Shown in pieces: positions 1 through 8,188 of a stretch of DNA of 64,000 nt. Every line of letters starts with the position of its first letter. The first letter of the stretch is position 1. The notes beneath the pieces were generated by a model. That model saw nothing but the letters and a program-made list of their open reading frames with translations. It did no database searches and was not told where the DNA came from. The translations under genes were made by a program, and so were the position numbers. This DNA comes from Microbulbifer guangxiensis (GTDB lineage Bacteria; Pseudomonadota; Gammaproteobacteria; Pseudomonadales; Cellvibrionaceae), in NCBI RefSeq assembly GCF_021729075.1, contig NZ_JAJSAQ010000003.1, forward strand, positions 310,001 to 374,000, written 5' to 3'.

Positions 1-101
1 TGCAGTCACACCAGGGGCGGAGGTATTGATTGTGGCGCAGTAGTTGTTTCCATTGCCGTGCCATTTAGAATGGGGGCCTGTGTCACCAGCGGCCCTGACC
101 G

Positions 102-812
102 ATGAAAAAAACAGCTGCCAGAAACCTGTCCCTGTTCCTTGCCCTGATCCTAACCGCGGCCGCGGGTCCGCTGTCGGCTGCCATGGCGCTGGACAAGATC
201 ATCGTCTACCTGGATGACACGCCGAATGCCCGCGATGATATCGTGGTGACCAACCCCGATGCAGAGAACCTCTACCTGCAGACCGAAATCTATCGGGTGG
301 ACAACCCGGGTACCCCGGAAGAGAAGCGCGTGCGCGTCGTGGACCCGCGGGAATTCAAGCTGCTGGTCAGTCCCTCCAAGGCGGTGATCGGCCCGGGCGA
401 GCAGAAGCGCTTTCGCCTCATGTCGCTGGAGCGCAATCTCGACACCGAGAAAGTCTACCGGGTGACGTTCAAACCGGTGGTGGGGGATATCAAGACCGAC
501 CGCACGGCCCTGAAGATCCTGGTCGCCTACCAGGCGCTGGTATTCGTACAGCCGCAGGACGGACAATTCCAGTTGCAGCTGGTCCGTGAGGGCGATCGCT
601 GGCAGCTGCGCAACAGCGGCAACGTCAATGTGGAAATTGCCAGTGCGCAGCATTGCGAAGGGGAAGGCCGCTGCAGCGACATTTCACTGACCGGACGTGT
701 CTACGCCGGAACCAGTCTGCCGCTTGAAGCTGACCTGCAGGGCGGCTACCTGTCCCTGCTGGCCCGATCCGCAGGCAACACGGAAAAGCTCCGCATCCCG
801 GTGGCAGAATAA
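102..812 (+). CDS. Periplasmic PapD-like fimbrial chaperone (alpha-type)
   Basis: A 236-residue protein with a Sec signal peptide at about residues 1-29 (basic KKTAAR start, hydrophobic core, cleavage near SAAMA). The mature part looks like a two-domain Ig-fold pilus chaperone: an early strand with IVVTNPDAENLYLQ, the region PGEQKRFRLMSLERN before the interdomain segment, and the hydrophobic strand ALKILVAYQALVFV. In this family the chaperone binds pilin subunits in the periplasm by donor-strand complementation and hands them to the usher. It is convergent with the usher/tip genes rather than in one operon with them, the two stop codons lying only 6 bp apart. The Shine-Dalgarno match is weak. 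The first 101 bases of the window show no gene. Confidence 0.85.
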   Translation: MKKTAARNLSLFLALILTAAAGPLSAAMALDKIIVYLDDTPNARDDIVVTNPDAENLYLQTEIYRVDNPGTPEEKRVRVVDPREFKLLVSPSKAVIGPGEQKRFRLMSLERNLDTEKVYRVTFKPVVGDIKTDRTALKILVAYQALVFVQPQDGQFQLQLVREGDRWQLRNSGNVNVEIASAQHCEGEGRCSDISLTGRVYAGTSLPLEADLQGGYLSLLARSAGNTEKLRIPVAE

Positions 813-818
813 GCCCGT

Positions 819-1871
819 TTACTCCACTTCGACCGTCAGCGTCAGCGTATCGGAGTAACTGGTTTCTGTCGCCGCGCCGATCCGGGCTGGCGGCACGCGG
901 ATATCGATACGCATGTTTTCCTCGCTGTAGCTGTTGCAGTCCACCTGGGGGTGTCCACGCCAGGTGTTGGAGGAAATCACGGCTTCCCGCAGTGATTCTG
1001 TCCTGCCTCCCGAAGAAACCACCGTTTCGTACTGAAGGTTTTCTGCAGCCCCCTGTAACAGGAAAGCACCGCTACCGGCCTGGCTGTCGGCAGTGATGCG
1101 GTAGAGGGTGCGGGCAGTGGTGTAAACACAGAAGCTCTGGCTGTCCACATAAGCCCCGTTACCGTCTGGGGCCAGAACCATGTCTTCCAGGCCGGAGATG
1201 CGAATTTCCGTGTCCACCACCAGGCTGATGGTGAAAACCACTTCCTCGCCGGTGGCAAGTCGGGTAACCGGTTTGCTGCCATCGCAGGGTAGCGCACCGC
1301 CGACATCATTATTGCCGCACTGGTCGATGCCCAGTGAGAAGGTACCACTGTAGAAGTTACCTTTCAGTTTGCCGAGATTTTGCAGCGAAACGTTGATCGT
1401 TGCCGGCACCTGTCGCCCATTGGCGCCGCCGGGAAAGAGCCCGGTGAGTTGCCCCGGAGCGAGTTCCTCAGAGACACCGCTGCTGGAGAAAGTAAGCGTC
1501 ACCTCCGCGTTGTCCTGCACCCCGGCGAGAATAAATTTCCTGCCGTTGCCCGTGGTAGGGCCGTTCAGGGCTACCGCGTAAGGCGTGGCGAACTCACAGG
1601 TTTCACTGAACCCATCCGGCGAGCAGCTGCGCAGGGTAAAGGTCACCGTGCCCTGATCGCGAATAGAAGGCTTGAAGGCGAAAGTATTGTCGGTGTTTTC
1701 CAGTTGGCAAACACCGATCAGGCGTTCGTCGTATTCTGCTGCGGTCGGGTCATTGGGCGGGCCGGCACCATTGTCACACGGGCGCGCGTTGGTGGACTCG
1801 GACCAGGCCGGCGGGGTGAGGAATAGAGCACAGAGCATTCCTAAAGAGCGCAGGGCGCTAGCGACTCGCAT
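819..1871 (-). CDS. Fimbrial tip/adhesin-like secreted protein
   Basis: A 350-residue protein, last gene of the minus-strand fimbrial set. I chose the ATG at 1871 (MRVASALRSLG) over a GTG two codons upstream because GGGAG lies just ahead of it. A signal peptide ends near PPAWS. The rest is beta-rich, with paired cysteines and short motifs such as TFTLRSCSPDGF, and a C-terminal strand DTLTLTVEVE that resembles the end of the pilin (LTDTLTVTVSGN), as expected for a subunit that joins the pilus by strand exchange. Its start overlaps the usher end by 14 bp, implying coupling. By position and length it is likely the minor tip subunit (CfaE/CooD-like role); receptor and sequence family are not determined. 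Confidence 0.6.
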   Translation of the reverse strand: MRVASALRSLGMLCALFLTPPAWSESTNARPCDNGAGPPNDPTAAEYDERLIGVCQLENTDNTFAFKPSIRDQGTVTFTLRSCSPDGFSETCEFATPYAVALNGPTTGNGRKFILAGVQDNAEVTLTFSSSGVSEELAPGQLTGLFPGGANGRQVPATINVSLQNLGKLKGNFYSGTFSLGIDQCGNNDVGGALPCDGSKPVTRLATGEEVVFTISLVVDTEIRISGLEDMVLAPDGNGAYVDSQSFCVYTTARTLYRITADSQAGSGAFLLQGAAENLQYETVVSSGGRTESLREAVISSNTWRGHPQVDCNSYSEENMRIDIRVPPARIGAATETSYSDTLTLTVEVE

Positions 1872-4359
1872 GTTCACTCCCGCTCTCGTGGCACTCTGCT
1901 GTGGCCAGGTCGATCACGCCCAGGTTGACCCAGTGATCGCCGGAGCTTTGCTCCGGCAGGGAGACCAGACAGTTGCCCCAGCGGACCGGAGGCACCTTCA
2001 GCTGGCGGGGGTTGCCCCGCATCTCCATCTGGAATACCCCCATATCGTCGGTAACCGCATTGAAGTCACCGATACTGATCTTCACCCCGGGTAACGGTGA
2101 GCCGTCCCTGACGATGCGCCCCAGCGCCAGAATCAGGGGCTGGATGACATACTCTGCACGGGCCACGTTGCCGGGATACAGTGTCAGGGTTTCCCGCTGT
2201 TCACGGTAATCATAGAAGCCGTCTTCCAGAGGTTTCAGTGCAACCTCGTAGCTGCCGAAAGCCGGCAGGTTGATCAGTGACCGGCCACCGCCTTTGGCAT
2301 AACCGCGCCGTACCCCATTGACGAGAATTTCAAAATCCTCATCCGCGCTACCATCGATATCGACCATCACCGCACTGTCGTAGGGGCGCTCGCCACCCCA
2401 GGCAAAACCCTTGCGGTTGATCATCAGGTTGGTGGAGAAACTGCCCAGGTAATTGAGTGACCTCTGGAGACCACTATCGAGATACTGCACGGTGGAACTG
2501 GCAAAACCGCGGTGACCTGCGAGCCGCGTGTTGCTGCGCAGATAGTGGCCATCCCGGTCTGATTCGGCAGAGAACTGCTGGTCGAGTTCCAGTGCCCACA
2601 GTTCGCGATCATTCCATGTAGAGTCAAAGCCGGCCCGCACTCCATCACCGCTCGTATCACTGCGATCGCTGCGCAGGCGTGCACTGTGGTTCCAGTGATG
2701 GCCGCGCAGGCGCATCTGGAAACTTGCCGTGGTGAGCTGCTGTCCGTCCGCATCGCTGTGGGCCAGTGTGAATTCACCCAGCCAGTTGCGTGTGCGGAAC
2801 AGGTTGCGGCGGTATTCCAGCGTGGTCAGGCGTTCAGCGGCAGTGGTTTCGTCGTCCAGCGTGAACTCGGGTTGGGACAGGGACACGCCGCGATCGCGCT
2901 CGCTGTAACGCAGCGCCAGTTGGCCGCCGCCGATCGGCGCGGTGAGCGTGGCATTGCGCTGGAAGAAGCCGCGATTCAGAAGGGCGTAAGCGCCCGGTTC
3001 CAGTGGCTCCTCTTCATCCTCCAGCCGCGACTCGTTGGCGCTCAGCTGGAACCAGGGGGTCTTCAGAGCCGCGTAAAGCCGGTAGCCGCCGCGGCCAGAA
3101 TCGGTCTCCAGCAGGCTAGGGGAAACCTCCACATAGGGGGTAACCCAGCGCGCCCCCAGCTCCAGCAGTTGCGTGTGGTTGGTTGCCGCCGCACTGGCGA
3201 AGAGACCGGCGTTATCGAGCACACGACGCGCCACGCCGCCCTGCAGGAACAGGTCATCGGTGGCCTCCGGTAACAGTTCCTCCGAGCTGAGCTGTGCCGG
3301 CTGCCCGGCCTGCAGGCTCCAGCGCCACTCGCCGGGCGCGGGCAGTAACGAGTCCTTGGCAAAAAACTCCGTGTATTCCGCCAACACGCGCCCGCTCTCA
3401 TCCAGGGTGCGTACCTCCAGCTCGTAAGCGCCGCCGGGAAGGCTGGAGGTATCCAGTAACTGGTTGCCGGCCTCCAGCAGCGCGCTGTACAGCAGTCGCC
3501 CCTCACGACGGACTTCGACCCGCCCGCGCACCGGCATGTTTACTTCCAGCGGTGCACCCTGCTGATAGCGGTTGTCGGCACGGCTGTTGTTGGAGCTGCG
3601 GTATTCCACACCGTACAGGTAGGGTGTCGCACTGAAGCTGCTGAAACTGCTGAAGGGCTGTATCAGCCCCACTGAATAGGCCCGGCCCCGGTAATCCCGG
3701 GTCCAGTGCAGCTCATACACCTGGCCATCGTCCCTGTCTCCCACGGTCCACTGGCTGTGCAGGCCGCTCTCGCCGAAACTCAGAATCGATTGCCCGTACA
3801 GGGAGAATGCCTCGGAGTCCGGGCCCGTCTCGCTCTGCACACCGGACCAGCTGCCGGTGAGGTTCTGCACAAAGGAGAATTCACTGCTGGATTCGGGCAG
3901 GTAGGGATCTTCAATCGCTGCGCGCTGGGGCAGCAGGTGGGGAGCGATAAAGAGATCGATGCGGAAGCGATTGTCGTCGTAGATCAGCCCGAGTTCGCTC
4001 GGGCTCAAAATGCCACAATTGCGTTGCTGCGCCGTGCGGCACAGCCGGTCGCCATTACGGGCAAGGGGGCGTTCCAGCAGGGATTGGATCAGGTCCGGGT
4101 CCAGCGTTTGTGGGAGCAGCTGGAGCACAATTTGCGGGTTTTCAAAGCGTACCGTGCCGGGATCGACGGTGACCTGGGCAGTGCCAAGTTCACGGTTGCC
4201 GAAATAGATATCGGCAACCAGGGTCTGGGGCTCTACAAGATCAGCAAAGCCCTCGGGTATCCCGGTTTCCAGCGCAAAAGCTGCACTGGCTGCCGCGCCA
4301 AAAGCATTATTGGCACAGCAGCAGAGCATAAAACCGAATGCTGCTGTTTTGCGCTTCAT
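1858..4359 (-). CDS. Outer-membrane fimbrial usher, CFA/I-type (TcfC-like)
   Basis: An 833-residue protein starting with a signal peptide (KRKTAAFGFMLCCCANNAFGAAA). Length and layout fit an alpha-fimbrial usher: N-terminal periplasmic domain, a long beta-barrel with alternating aromatic/polar strands (SLYGQSILSFGESGLHSQW), a middle plug-like stretch (NMPVRGRVEVRREGRLLY), and a C-terminal domain with LPGVKISIGDFNAVTDDMG. Ushers of this type form the outer-membrane pore through which chaperone-bound subunits are secreted and polymerised. It lies 38 bp downstream of the pilin, after a stem-loop, and overlaps the tip gene. No clear Shine-Dalgarno sequence precedes the ATG, so translation may depend on the upstream gene. 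Confidence 0.85.
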   Translation of the reverse strand: MKRKTAAFGFMLCCCANNAFGAAASAAFALETGIPEGFADLVEPQTLVADIYFGNRELGTAQVTVDPGTVRFENPQIVLQLLPQTLDPDLIQSLLERPLARNGDRLCRTAQQRNCGILSPSELGLIYDDNRFRIDLFIAPHLLPQRAAIEDPYLPESSSEFSFVQNLTGSWSGVQSETGPDSEAFSLYGQSILSFGESGLHSQWTVGDRDDGQVYELHWTRDYRGRAYSVGLIQPFSSFSSFSATPYLYGVEYRSSNNSRADNRYQQGAPLEVNMPVRGRVEVRREGRLLYSALLEAGNQLLDTSSLPGGAYELEVRTLDESGRVLAEYTEFFAKDSLLPAPGEWRWSLQAGQPAQLSSEELLPEATDDLFLQGGVARRVLDNAGLFASAAATNHTQLLELGARWVTPYVEVSPSLLETDSGRGGYRLYAALKTPWFQLSANESRLEDEEEPLEPGAYALLNRGFFQRNATLTAPIGGGQLALRYSERDRGVSLSQPEFTLDDETTAAERLTTLEYRRNLFRTRNWLGEFTLAHSDADGQQLTTASFQMRLRGHHWNHSARLRSDRSDTSGDGVRAGFDSTWNDRELWALELDQQFSAESDRDGHYLRSNTRLAGHRGFASSTVQYLDSGLQRSLNYLGSFSTNLMINRKGFAWGGERPYDSAVMVDIDGSADEDFEILVNGVRRGYAKGGGRSLINLPAFGSYEVALKPLEDGFYDYREQRETLTLYPGNVARAEYVIQPLILALGRIVRDGSPLPGVKISIGDFNAVTDDMGVFQMEMRGNPRQLKVPPVRWGNCLVSLPEQSSGDHWVNLGVIDLATAECHESGSEHASR

Positions 4360-4368
4360 ACGATGGGA

Positions 4369-4387
4369 GGCGGAGTCAGGCTCCGCC
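4369..4387 (-). promoter_or_regulatory. Stem-loop between pilin and usher genes
   Basis: A perfect 7-bp inverted repeat, GGCGGAG (4369-4375) and CTCCGCC (4381-4387), with a 5-base loop, fills most of the 38-bp gap between pilin and usher. No T-tract follows on the minus strand, so it is not a strong terminator. In fimbrial operons such hairpins commonly stabilise the upstream pilin mRNA or cut down usher synthesis. That role is inferred. Confidence 0.45.
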
Positions 4388-4397
4388 CGGAATGAGG

Positions 4398-4940
4398 TTA
4401 GTTGCCAGAAACGGTAACGGTTAATGTATCCGTCAGGTTCGTGGTATCAGTGATTGATTCCCACTCAGCTGCCTCGACAGTGACAAACAACTTGGCATTG
4501 TCAGTTGTGCATCCGAGTGTGCCCAGATTCGTAAATCCTGCAATGCTGCCATCTGCGGTCGGAGAGACACCGCTCGCAGAGTTTTCGTCATCATCAAACG
4601 CCACCAGGTAGTCGATGGTGTCGGTGCCGTTGCTAAGCTGGTAGACAGCGGAGTCAGCACCGCCATTGGTGCTATCGAGCTCAATGGAATAGCCGCTGAA
4701 GCCGACGCCTCCAACACAAAGAGTTCCGCTGGTGGCGATATCGGTGCCGGCGGGGGTCCCTGCGGTTGTCAGGGTGATGTCCTCGAGGCCTTTAACAACG
4801 ATAAGGCTGCCCACTTCCAGGGTGATTAGAGAGGTACCTGAAGAGTTGGTGGCGCCTACATTTCCTTGCGTGGCAGCGTGGGCGCCTATTGCCGCGGTAG
4901 CTGCGACAGTAGCAACGAAAGCACGAATGGTGGTCTTCAT
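4398..4940 (-). CDS. Major fimbrial subunit (pilin)
   Basis: A 180-residue protein starting at MKTTIRAFVATVAATAA. An in-frame extension to 5060 exists but lacks signal-peptide character, whereas the ATG at 4940 opens a classic Sec signal peptide (cleavage after AHA) and has GGGGAA upstream. The mature protein is small, acidic, rich in Thr, Ser, Gly and Ala, with two cysteine-containing segments (GTLCVGGVG and GTLGCTTDN) that may form a disulfide, and it ends in an alternating beta strand (TDTLTVTVSGN). These are features of CFA/CblA-like major pilins. It is the promoter-proximal gene of the minus-strand fimbrial operon, with a hairpin behind it that may keep pilin mRNA in excess over usher mRNA. 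Confidence 0.75.
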   Translation of the reverse strand: MKTTIRAFVATVAATAAIGAHAATQGNVGATNSSGTSLITLEVGSLIVVKGLEDITLTTAGTPAGTDIATSGTLCVGGVGFSGYSIELDSTNGGADSAVYQLSNGTDTIDYLVAFDDDENSASGVSPTADGSIAGFTNLGTLGCTTDNAKLFVTVEAAEWESITDTTNLTDTLTVTVSGN

Positions 4941-5085
4941 TTCCAGTGTTCCCCGAAGTCCATTGTTGTAAATGATGTTCTGGTTATATCCATTTCCCGG
5001 TACGCAAGCACTCACGCACCGGATCGCTGACTCTGGCGAAACGTCCTGAAGCCAGGTCACCTTATGGGCGCAAGTCTACTCTTTT

Positions 5086-5101
5086 TGTGACGCCAGTCAC
5101 G
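5086..5101. promoter_or_regulatory. CRP/Vfr-like binding site
   Basis: TGTGA-CGCCAG-TCACG matches the CRP-family core TGTGA-N6-TCACA at nine of ten positions, inside a T-rich flank. It lies about 146 bases upstream of the pilin start and about 100 bases from the candidate pilin -10. That is farther than usual class I spacing, so the true promoter may lie upstream of the candidate, or the site may serve gltX or repression. Confidence 0.4.
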
Positions 5102-5126
5102 TTATTTTGAGGGGTTTTTCTTCTTT

Positions 5127-5146
5127 TTGGTGCAAATTTGCGCCAA
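5127..5146. promoter_or_regulatory. 20-bp palindrome, possible operator
   Basis: TTGGTGCAAATTTGCGCCAA is an inverted repeat with nine of ten positions paired in each half. It sits between the CRP-like site and the gltX promoter. It resembles a dimeric regulator operator, but I cannot name the regulator. Confidence 0.35.
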
Positions 5147-5202
5147 CTGACAGGTTATGGAGGTTGGCGCCTCAGGGCTGTGCGGTCGGCCGCCGGCCCA
5201 TT

Positions 5203-5208
5203 TATAAT
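5203..5208 (+). promoter_or_regulatory. gltX promoter -10 box
   Basis: A perfect TATAAT lies 48 bases upstream of the gltX ATG and is followed by a GC-rich discriminator (GCCGCGCC). The -35 region is poor. Transcription would start near 5215, leaving a leader of about 40 bases. Confidence 0.5.
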
Positions 5209-5255
5209 GCCGCGCCTAAACTTGACCCCAATCCACATCCCCAATCAGGTTTGTT

Positions 5256-6731
5256 ATGACCGTAAGAACCCGAATTGCCCCTTCCCCCACCGGTGATCCC
5301 CACGTCGGCACCGCCTATATCGCCCTGTTCAATATGTGTTTCGCCCGCGCCCAGGGCGGCCAGTTCGTGCTGCGGATCGAGGACACCGACCAGCAGCGCA
5401 GCACCCCGGAATCGGAGAAGGCAATCCTGGACAGCCTGCGCTGGCTGGGCCTGGACTGGGATGAGGGTCCGGATGTGGAGGGGCCTCACGGCCCCTATCG
5501 CCAGAGTGAGCGCGGCGATATCTACCGCAAGTACTGCGAGCAGCTGGTCGAGAAGGGCCACGCGTTCCACTGCTACCGCACCGCCGACGAGCTGGAGCAG
5601 CTGCGCGAGCAACTGCGTGAGGCCGGCCGCACTGCGCTGAAGCCGAGTGACCTGGCCCTGCCGGCAGAGGAAGTGGAGAAGCGCAAGGCTGCCGGTGAAC
5701 CCTATGTGGTGCGTATGAATGTGCCGGAGAGCGGCACCTGTGTGGTGGAGGACCTGCTACGCGGCCCGATTGAAATCGACTGGGCCCAGGTAGACGCCCA
5801 GATCCTGCTCAAGTCCGATGGCATGCCCACTTACCACCTGGCCAACGTGGTGGATGATCACCTGATGGAGATCACCCACGTGCTGCGCGGCGAGGAGTGG
5901 ATCAACTCCGCCCCCAAACACAAGCTGCTGTACGAATACTTCGGCTGGCAGATGCCGGTGCTGTGCCACCTGCCACTGCTGCGCAACCCGGACAAGACCA
6001 AGCTGTCCAAGCGCAAGAACCCCACCTCGATCCTGTACTACCAGCGCGCCGGCTTTATGCCCGAGGCCCTGCTGAACTACCTGGGCCGCATGGGCTGGTC
6101 CATGCCGGATGAGAGCGAGAAGTTCACCCTGGACCAGATGCTGGAGCACTTCGACATCCACCGCGTCTCCCTGGGCGGCCCGGTGTTCGACGTGGAAAAG
6201 CTCTCCTGGCTAAATGGCATGTGGATCCGCGAGCTGGAAAACGAGCAGCTGGCAGACCGGCTGACCCAATGGATGTTCAACCGCGACAACCTGCTCAAGG
6301 TGCTGCCCCACGCCAAGGAGCGCATGGAGACCTTCGGCGACTTCGCCCCGCTGGTCGCCTTCCTGGCCGCCGGCCAGCTGCCCCTGACCGAGGCCAGCTT
6401 TGCCGACAACAAGCTGGATCTGGACGATCAGAAGAAGCTCCTGCAGTTCGCCCTCTGGCGCCTGGAGGCCCTGCGCAGCTGGGACAAGGACAGCATCTTC
6501 CAGACCGTGAAGGCCCTGGCCACCGCCATGGAGATCAAGCTGAAGGACTTCAACGCGCCTCTGTTCGTGGCCATCAGTGGGACCACGGCGTCCTTCTCAG
6601 TCATGGATGCCATGGTCCTGCTGGGCCCCGATCTCACCCGTGCCCGCCTGCGCCACGCCGTCGACGTGCTCGGCGGCGCCGGCAAGAAAGTGCTCAAGCG
6701 CTGGGAGAAAGAGTACGCCGGCCTGGTCTAA
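5256..6731 (+). CDS. gltX: Glutamyl-tRNA synthetase
   Basis: A 491-residue class I aminoacyl-tRNA synthetase that charges tRNA-Glu with glutamate in the cytoplasm. The HIGH-type signature is seen as [18 protein letters not shown] at residues 9-26 and the KMSKS-type loop as KLSKR at 249-253. The segment [18 protein letters not shown] and the [20 protein letters not shown] stretch are typical of bacterial GltX, and the length is the normal one. The C-terminal half is the helical anticodon-binding part. The gene is monocistronic and directly upstream of tRNA-Ala, behind its own TATAAT box. A GC-rich hairpin (GGGCGGGGC / GCCCCGCCC, 6740-6759) without a T-tract follows the stop codon. Confidence 0.97.
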   Translation: MTVRTRIAPSPTGDPHVGTAYIALFNMCFARAQGGQFVLRIEDTDQQRSTPESEKAILDSLRWLGLDWDEGPDVEGPHGPYRQSERGDIYRKYCEQLVEKGHAFHCYRTADELEQLREQLREAGRTALKPSDLALPAEEVEKRKAAGEPYVVRMNVPESGTCVVEDLLRGPIEIDWAQVDAQILLKSDGMPTYHLANVVDDHLMEITHVLRGEEWINSAPKHKLLYEYFGWQMPVLCHLPLLRNPDKTKLSKRKNPTSILYYQRAGFMPEALLNYLGRMGWSMPDESEKFTLDQMLEHFDIHRVSLGGPVFDVEKLSWLNGMWIRELENEQLADRLTQWMFNRDNLLKVLPHAKERMETFGDFAPLVAFLAAGQLPLTEASFADNKLDLDDQKKLLQFALWRLEALRSWDKDSIFQTVKALATAMEIKLKDFNAPLFVAISGTTASFSVMDAMVLLGPDLTRARLRHAVDVLGGAGKKVLKRWEKEYAGLV

Positions 6732-6815
6732 GACCCTGAGGGCGGGGCCAGCCCCGCCCGAAACCAAACGCGACGCGCCGGTCGTAACTGATTGATTAAA
6801 AAGTTATTTTTTCTG

Positions 6816-6843
6816 TTGACAGGCGCCGGCGCACTGTTAAAAT
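6816..6843 (+). promoter_or_regulatory. Strong sigma-70 promoter of tRNA-Ala
   Basis: A perfect -35 TTGACA (6816-6821) and a -10 TAAAAT (6838-6843), separated by 16 bases, are followed by the GC-rich discriminator GCGCCTCGC. This is typical of a stringently controlled stable-RNA promoter. The mature tRNA begins 45 bases downstream of the -10. Confidence 0.8.
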
Positions 6844-6887
6844 GCGCCTCGCTTTCAGGGGAAACGCACTCCGAAAGCGAACAATTT

Positions 6888-6963
6888 GGGGCTATAGCTC
6901 AGCTGGGAGAGCGCAACACTGGCAGTGTTGAGGTCAGCGGTTCGATCCCGCTTAGCTCCACCA
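6888..6963 (+). tRNA. tRNA-Ala (anticodon GGC)
   Basis: A complete 76-base cloverleaf: acceptor GGGGCTA pairing with TAGCTCC, D-stem GCTC/GAGC, anticodon stem CAACA/TGTTG with loop CTGGCAG (anticodon GGC), T-stem AGCGG/CCGCT with loop TTCGATC, and an encoded CCA end. It has its own promoter upstream and a terminator 11 bases downstream. It reads GCC/GCU alanine codons. Confidence 0.96.
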
Positions 6964-6973
6964 AACAAAGAAA

Positions 6974-7003
6974 CCCTCGCACCGAAAGGTGCGGGGGTTT
7001 TTT
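6974..7003 (+). terminator. Rho-independent terminator of tRNA-Ala
   Basis: Stem CCCTCGCACC (6974-6983), GAAA tetraloop, stem GGTGCGGGGG (6988-6997), then six T. It starts right behind the tRNA CCA end. Confidence 0.9.
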
Positions 7004-7032
7004 GTTTGGCGCCGAGGATCGAACCGCTGAAA

Positions 7033-7073
7033 GCGGTTTGATCCCGCCGGGGCGCGCAGCCTTAGCTCCACCA
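7033..7073 (+). pseudogene. Degenerate tRNA-Ala 3' fragment
   Basis: The T-arm and acceptor end of the upstream tRNA-Ala are repeated: GCGGTTTGATCCCGC resembles the T-arm (one T for C change), then about 13 inserted bases (CGGGGCGCGCAGC), then CTTAGCTCCACCA identical to the 3' end. No 5' half is present. It is followed by its own terminator, so it looks like the remnant of a duplicated tRNA unit or an attachment-site scar. Confidence 0.6.
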
Positions 7074-7080
7074 AATACAG

Positions 7081-7113
7081 AAAAGGCCGCATCCGAAAGG
7101 ATGCGGCCTTTTC
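7081..7113 (+). terminator. Rho-independent terminator behind tRNA fragment
   Basis: Stem AAAAGGCCGCATCC (7081-7094), GAAA tetraloop, stem GGATGCGGCCTTTT (7099-7112). It is bidirectional in form and has the same tetraloop as the tRNA-Ala terminator. Confidence 0.85.
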
Positions 7114-7227
7114 TGTATTTGGTTTCCGCTGTGGGAGCGAGGTATGGCTTCGGTTCACAAGGAGCCGCTCTAGCGGCGACGCAGAGCGCCCGGATGGCCG
7201 GGCTCGCGCACGAGCGAATCCGTGAAT

Positions 7228-7246
7228 CATCCCGCTTGGCTCCGCC
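7228..7246 (+). repeat. Third degenerate copy of tRNA-Ala 3' end
   Basis: ATCCCGCTTGGCTCCGCC matches the tRNA-Ala 3' segment ATCCCGCTTAGCTCCACC at 16 of 18 positions. It lies just before the AT-rich insert carrying the nuclease gene, where a decayed attachment site would be expected. The bases between 7114 and 7227 (a GC-rich run with AGCCGCTCTAGCGGC) hold no gene. Confidence 0.4.
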
Positions 7247-7340
7247 GAAATATCTTTGCAAATCAATTGAGGTGATACCTTTTTTGCGCTGGCAAAAAAG
7301 CGCGGCGGGCCAAATGCCTGCTGCAACAGACAGGTGGGAG

Positions 7341-8087
7341 TCATGCATTCAGACCGCTAACTGGTCTAATAGATACAGCCAGTTCATATTCAGCCAAAGC
7401 AACCTCTGGGAGCCCATCACAAGCAAGGCGTAGATCTTCGCTAATATTCTTGGCGACGATCACGCCTCTAACATTTTGGCCTTCGTCAGAATGGTTCTTC
7501 TTGATCCAGTTCATATAGCGAAGTAGTTGGCCGACTACTCGATCATATCCCTTGGATACCTTTAATTCGATTACGACGTAGTTGCCAGATAAATCAACTG
7601 CCAGTATATCGATGAACCGACCTCCGACAGGGAACTCCACGCCAGTAATGCCCTCATCCGTATACAAGGTAAGGCCTGGCTCTATAAGTTGAAGGTTTCT
7701 CGCCAGGAAATTTCGAAGATCATGCTCGTAGGCAAACTCGCCCGTTCCCTCGGAGGGGGATTCATTTGGTTCCTCAGAGGCTGGAGTGGACTCAGAGATT
7801 GGAGTGGGGTCTCGCCCTGGTTCGTACAGTCGAAAAGTGCTGCTATCAATTTTGAAGAAGTGATCATCCGATCCGTCAGGCCGGGCACTATATTGGAGCC
7901 TTGAAAGCACGTTGGTTGAGAGCCGGACCAGGTGCGCTGCAACGGTTCCTTGTTTGATCTTTGGGTAGTTTTCAGCAAACCACTGAACAGCTTGCTCCCT
8001 GGTGAACGTATCGCCAGGGGAAATGCCAAGTGCAGGGATCATCTCTTGCATCAGTATTCGAACTGGCTTGTCATACATCGCTGGCAT
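7341..8087 (-). CDS. NucS-like PD-(D/E)XK nuclease with N-terminal wHTH-like domain
   Basis: A 248-residue protein. Residues 1-90 look like a small helical domain (GDTFTREQAVQWF, KQGTVAAHLVRLS), common in restriction-associated proteins. A Ser/Pro/Glu linker covers about 91-118. Residues 119-245 look like a NucS/DUF91-type nuclease: EHDLRNFLARNLQLIEPGL, then GRFIDILAVD (Asp160), VVIELKVS (Glu174, Lys176) and QLLRYMNWIKKN. The D-ExK triad and the Q-RYM-W motif are intact, so it is probably active on DNA. It is markedly AT-richer than its neighbours and sits beside tRNA remnants, so it was likely acquired. Cellular role (defence or repair) is unknown. Confidence 0.75.
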   Translation of the reverse strand: MPAMYDKPVRILMQEMIPALGISPGDTFTREQAVQWFAENYPKIKQGTVAAHLVRLSTNVLSRLQYSARPDGSDDHFFKIDSSTFRLYEPGRDPTPISESTPASEEPNESPSEGTGEFAYEHDLRNFLARNLQLIEPGLTLYTDEGITGVEFPVGGRFIDILAVDLSGNYVVIELKVSKGYDRVVGQLLRYMNWIKKNHSDEGQNVRGVIVAKNISEDLRLACDGLPEVALAEYELAVSIRPVSGLNA

Positions 8088-8188
8088 TGGTTTTTCTCCC
8101 TATCCTTATGCTGCCCAGCACCCCCTCAGGCAAGTAAGAAAGTTGTTGTGAGTTCAGCTTCGACGGTATGCGATTGTGCCGGCGCTTG

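Larger units (their letters stand above)
4941..5255. other. Divergent intergenic region between pilin and gltX
   Basis: About 315 bases with no convincing gene. It holds the presumed pilin promoter (a TATAAC-like -10 on the minus strand at about 4983-4988 with a poor -35), a CRP/Vfr-like palindrome, a second near-perfect 20-bp palindrome, a T-rich stretch around 5110-5128, and the gltX -10 box. The concentration of dyad sites suggests that fimbrial expression is regulated. Confidence 0.5.

Noticed and set aside
6792..7433. Open frame running through tRNA-Ala and both terminators
   Set aside because: It overlaps a certain tRNA and two hairpins and has no ribosome site.
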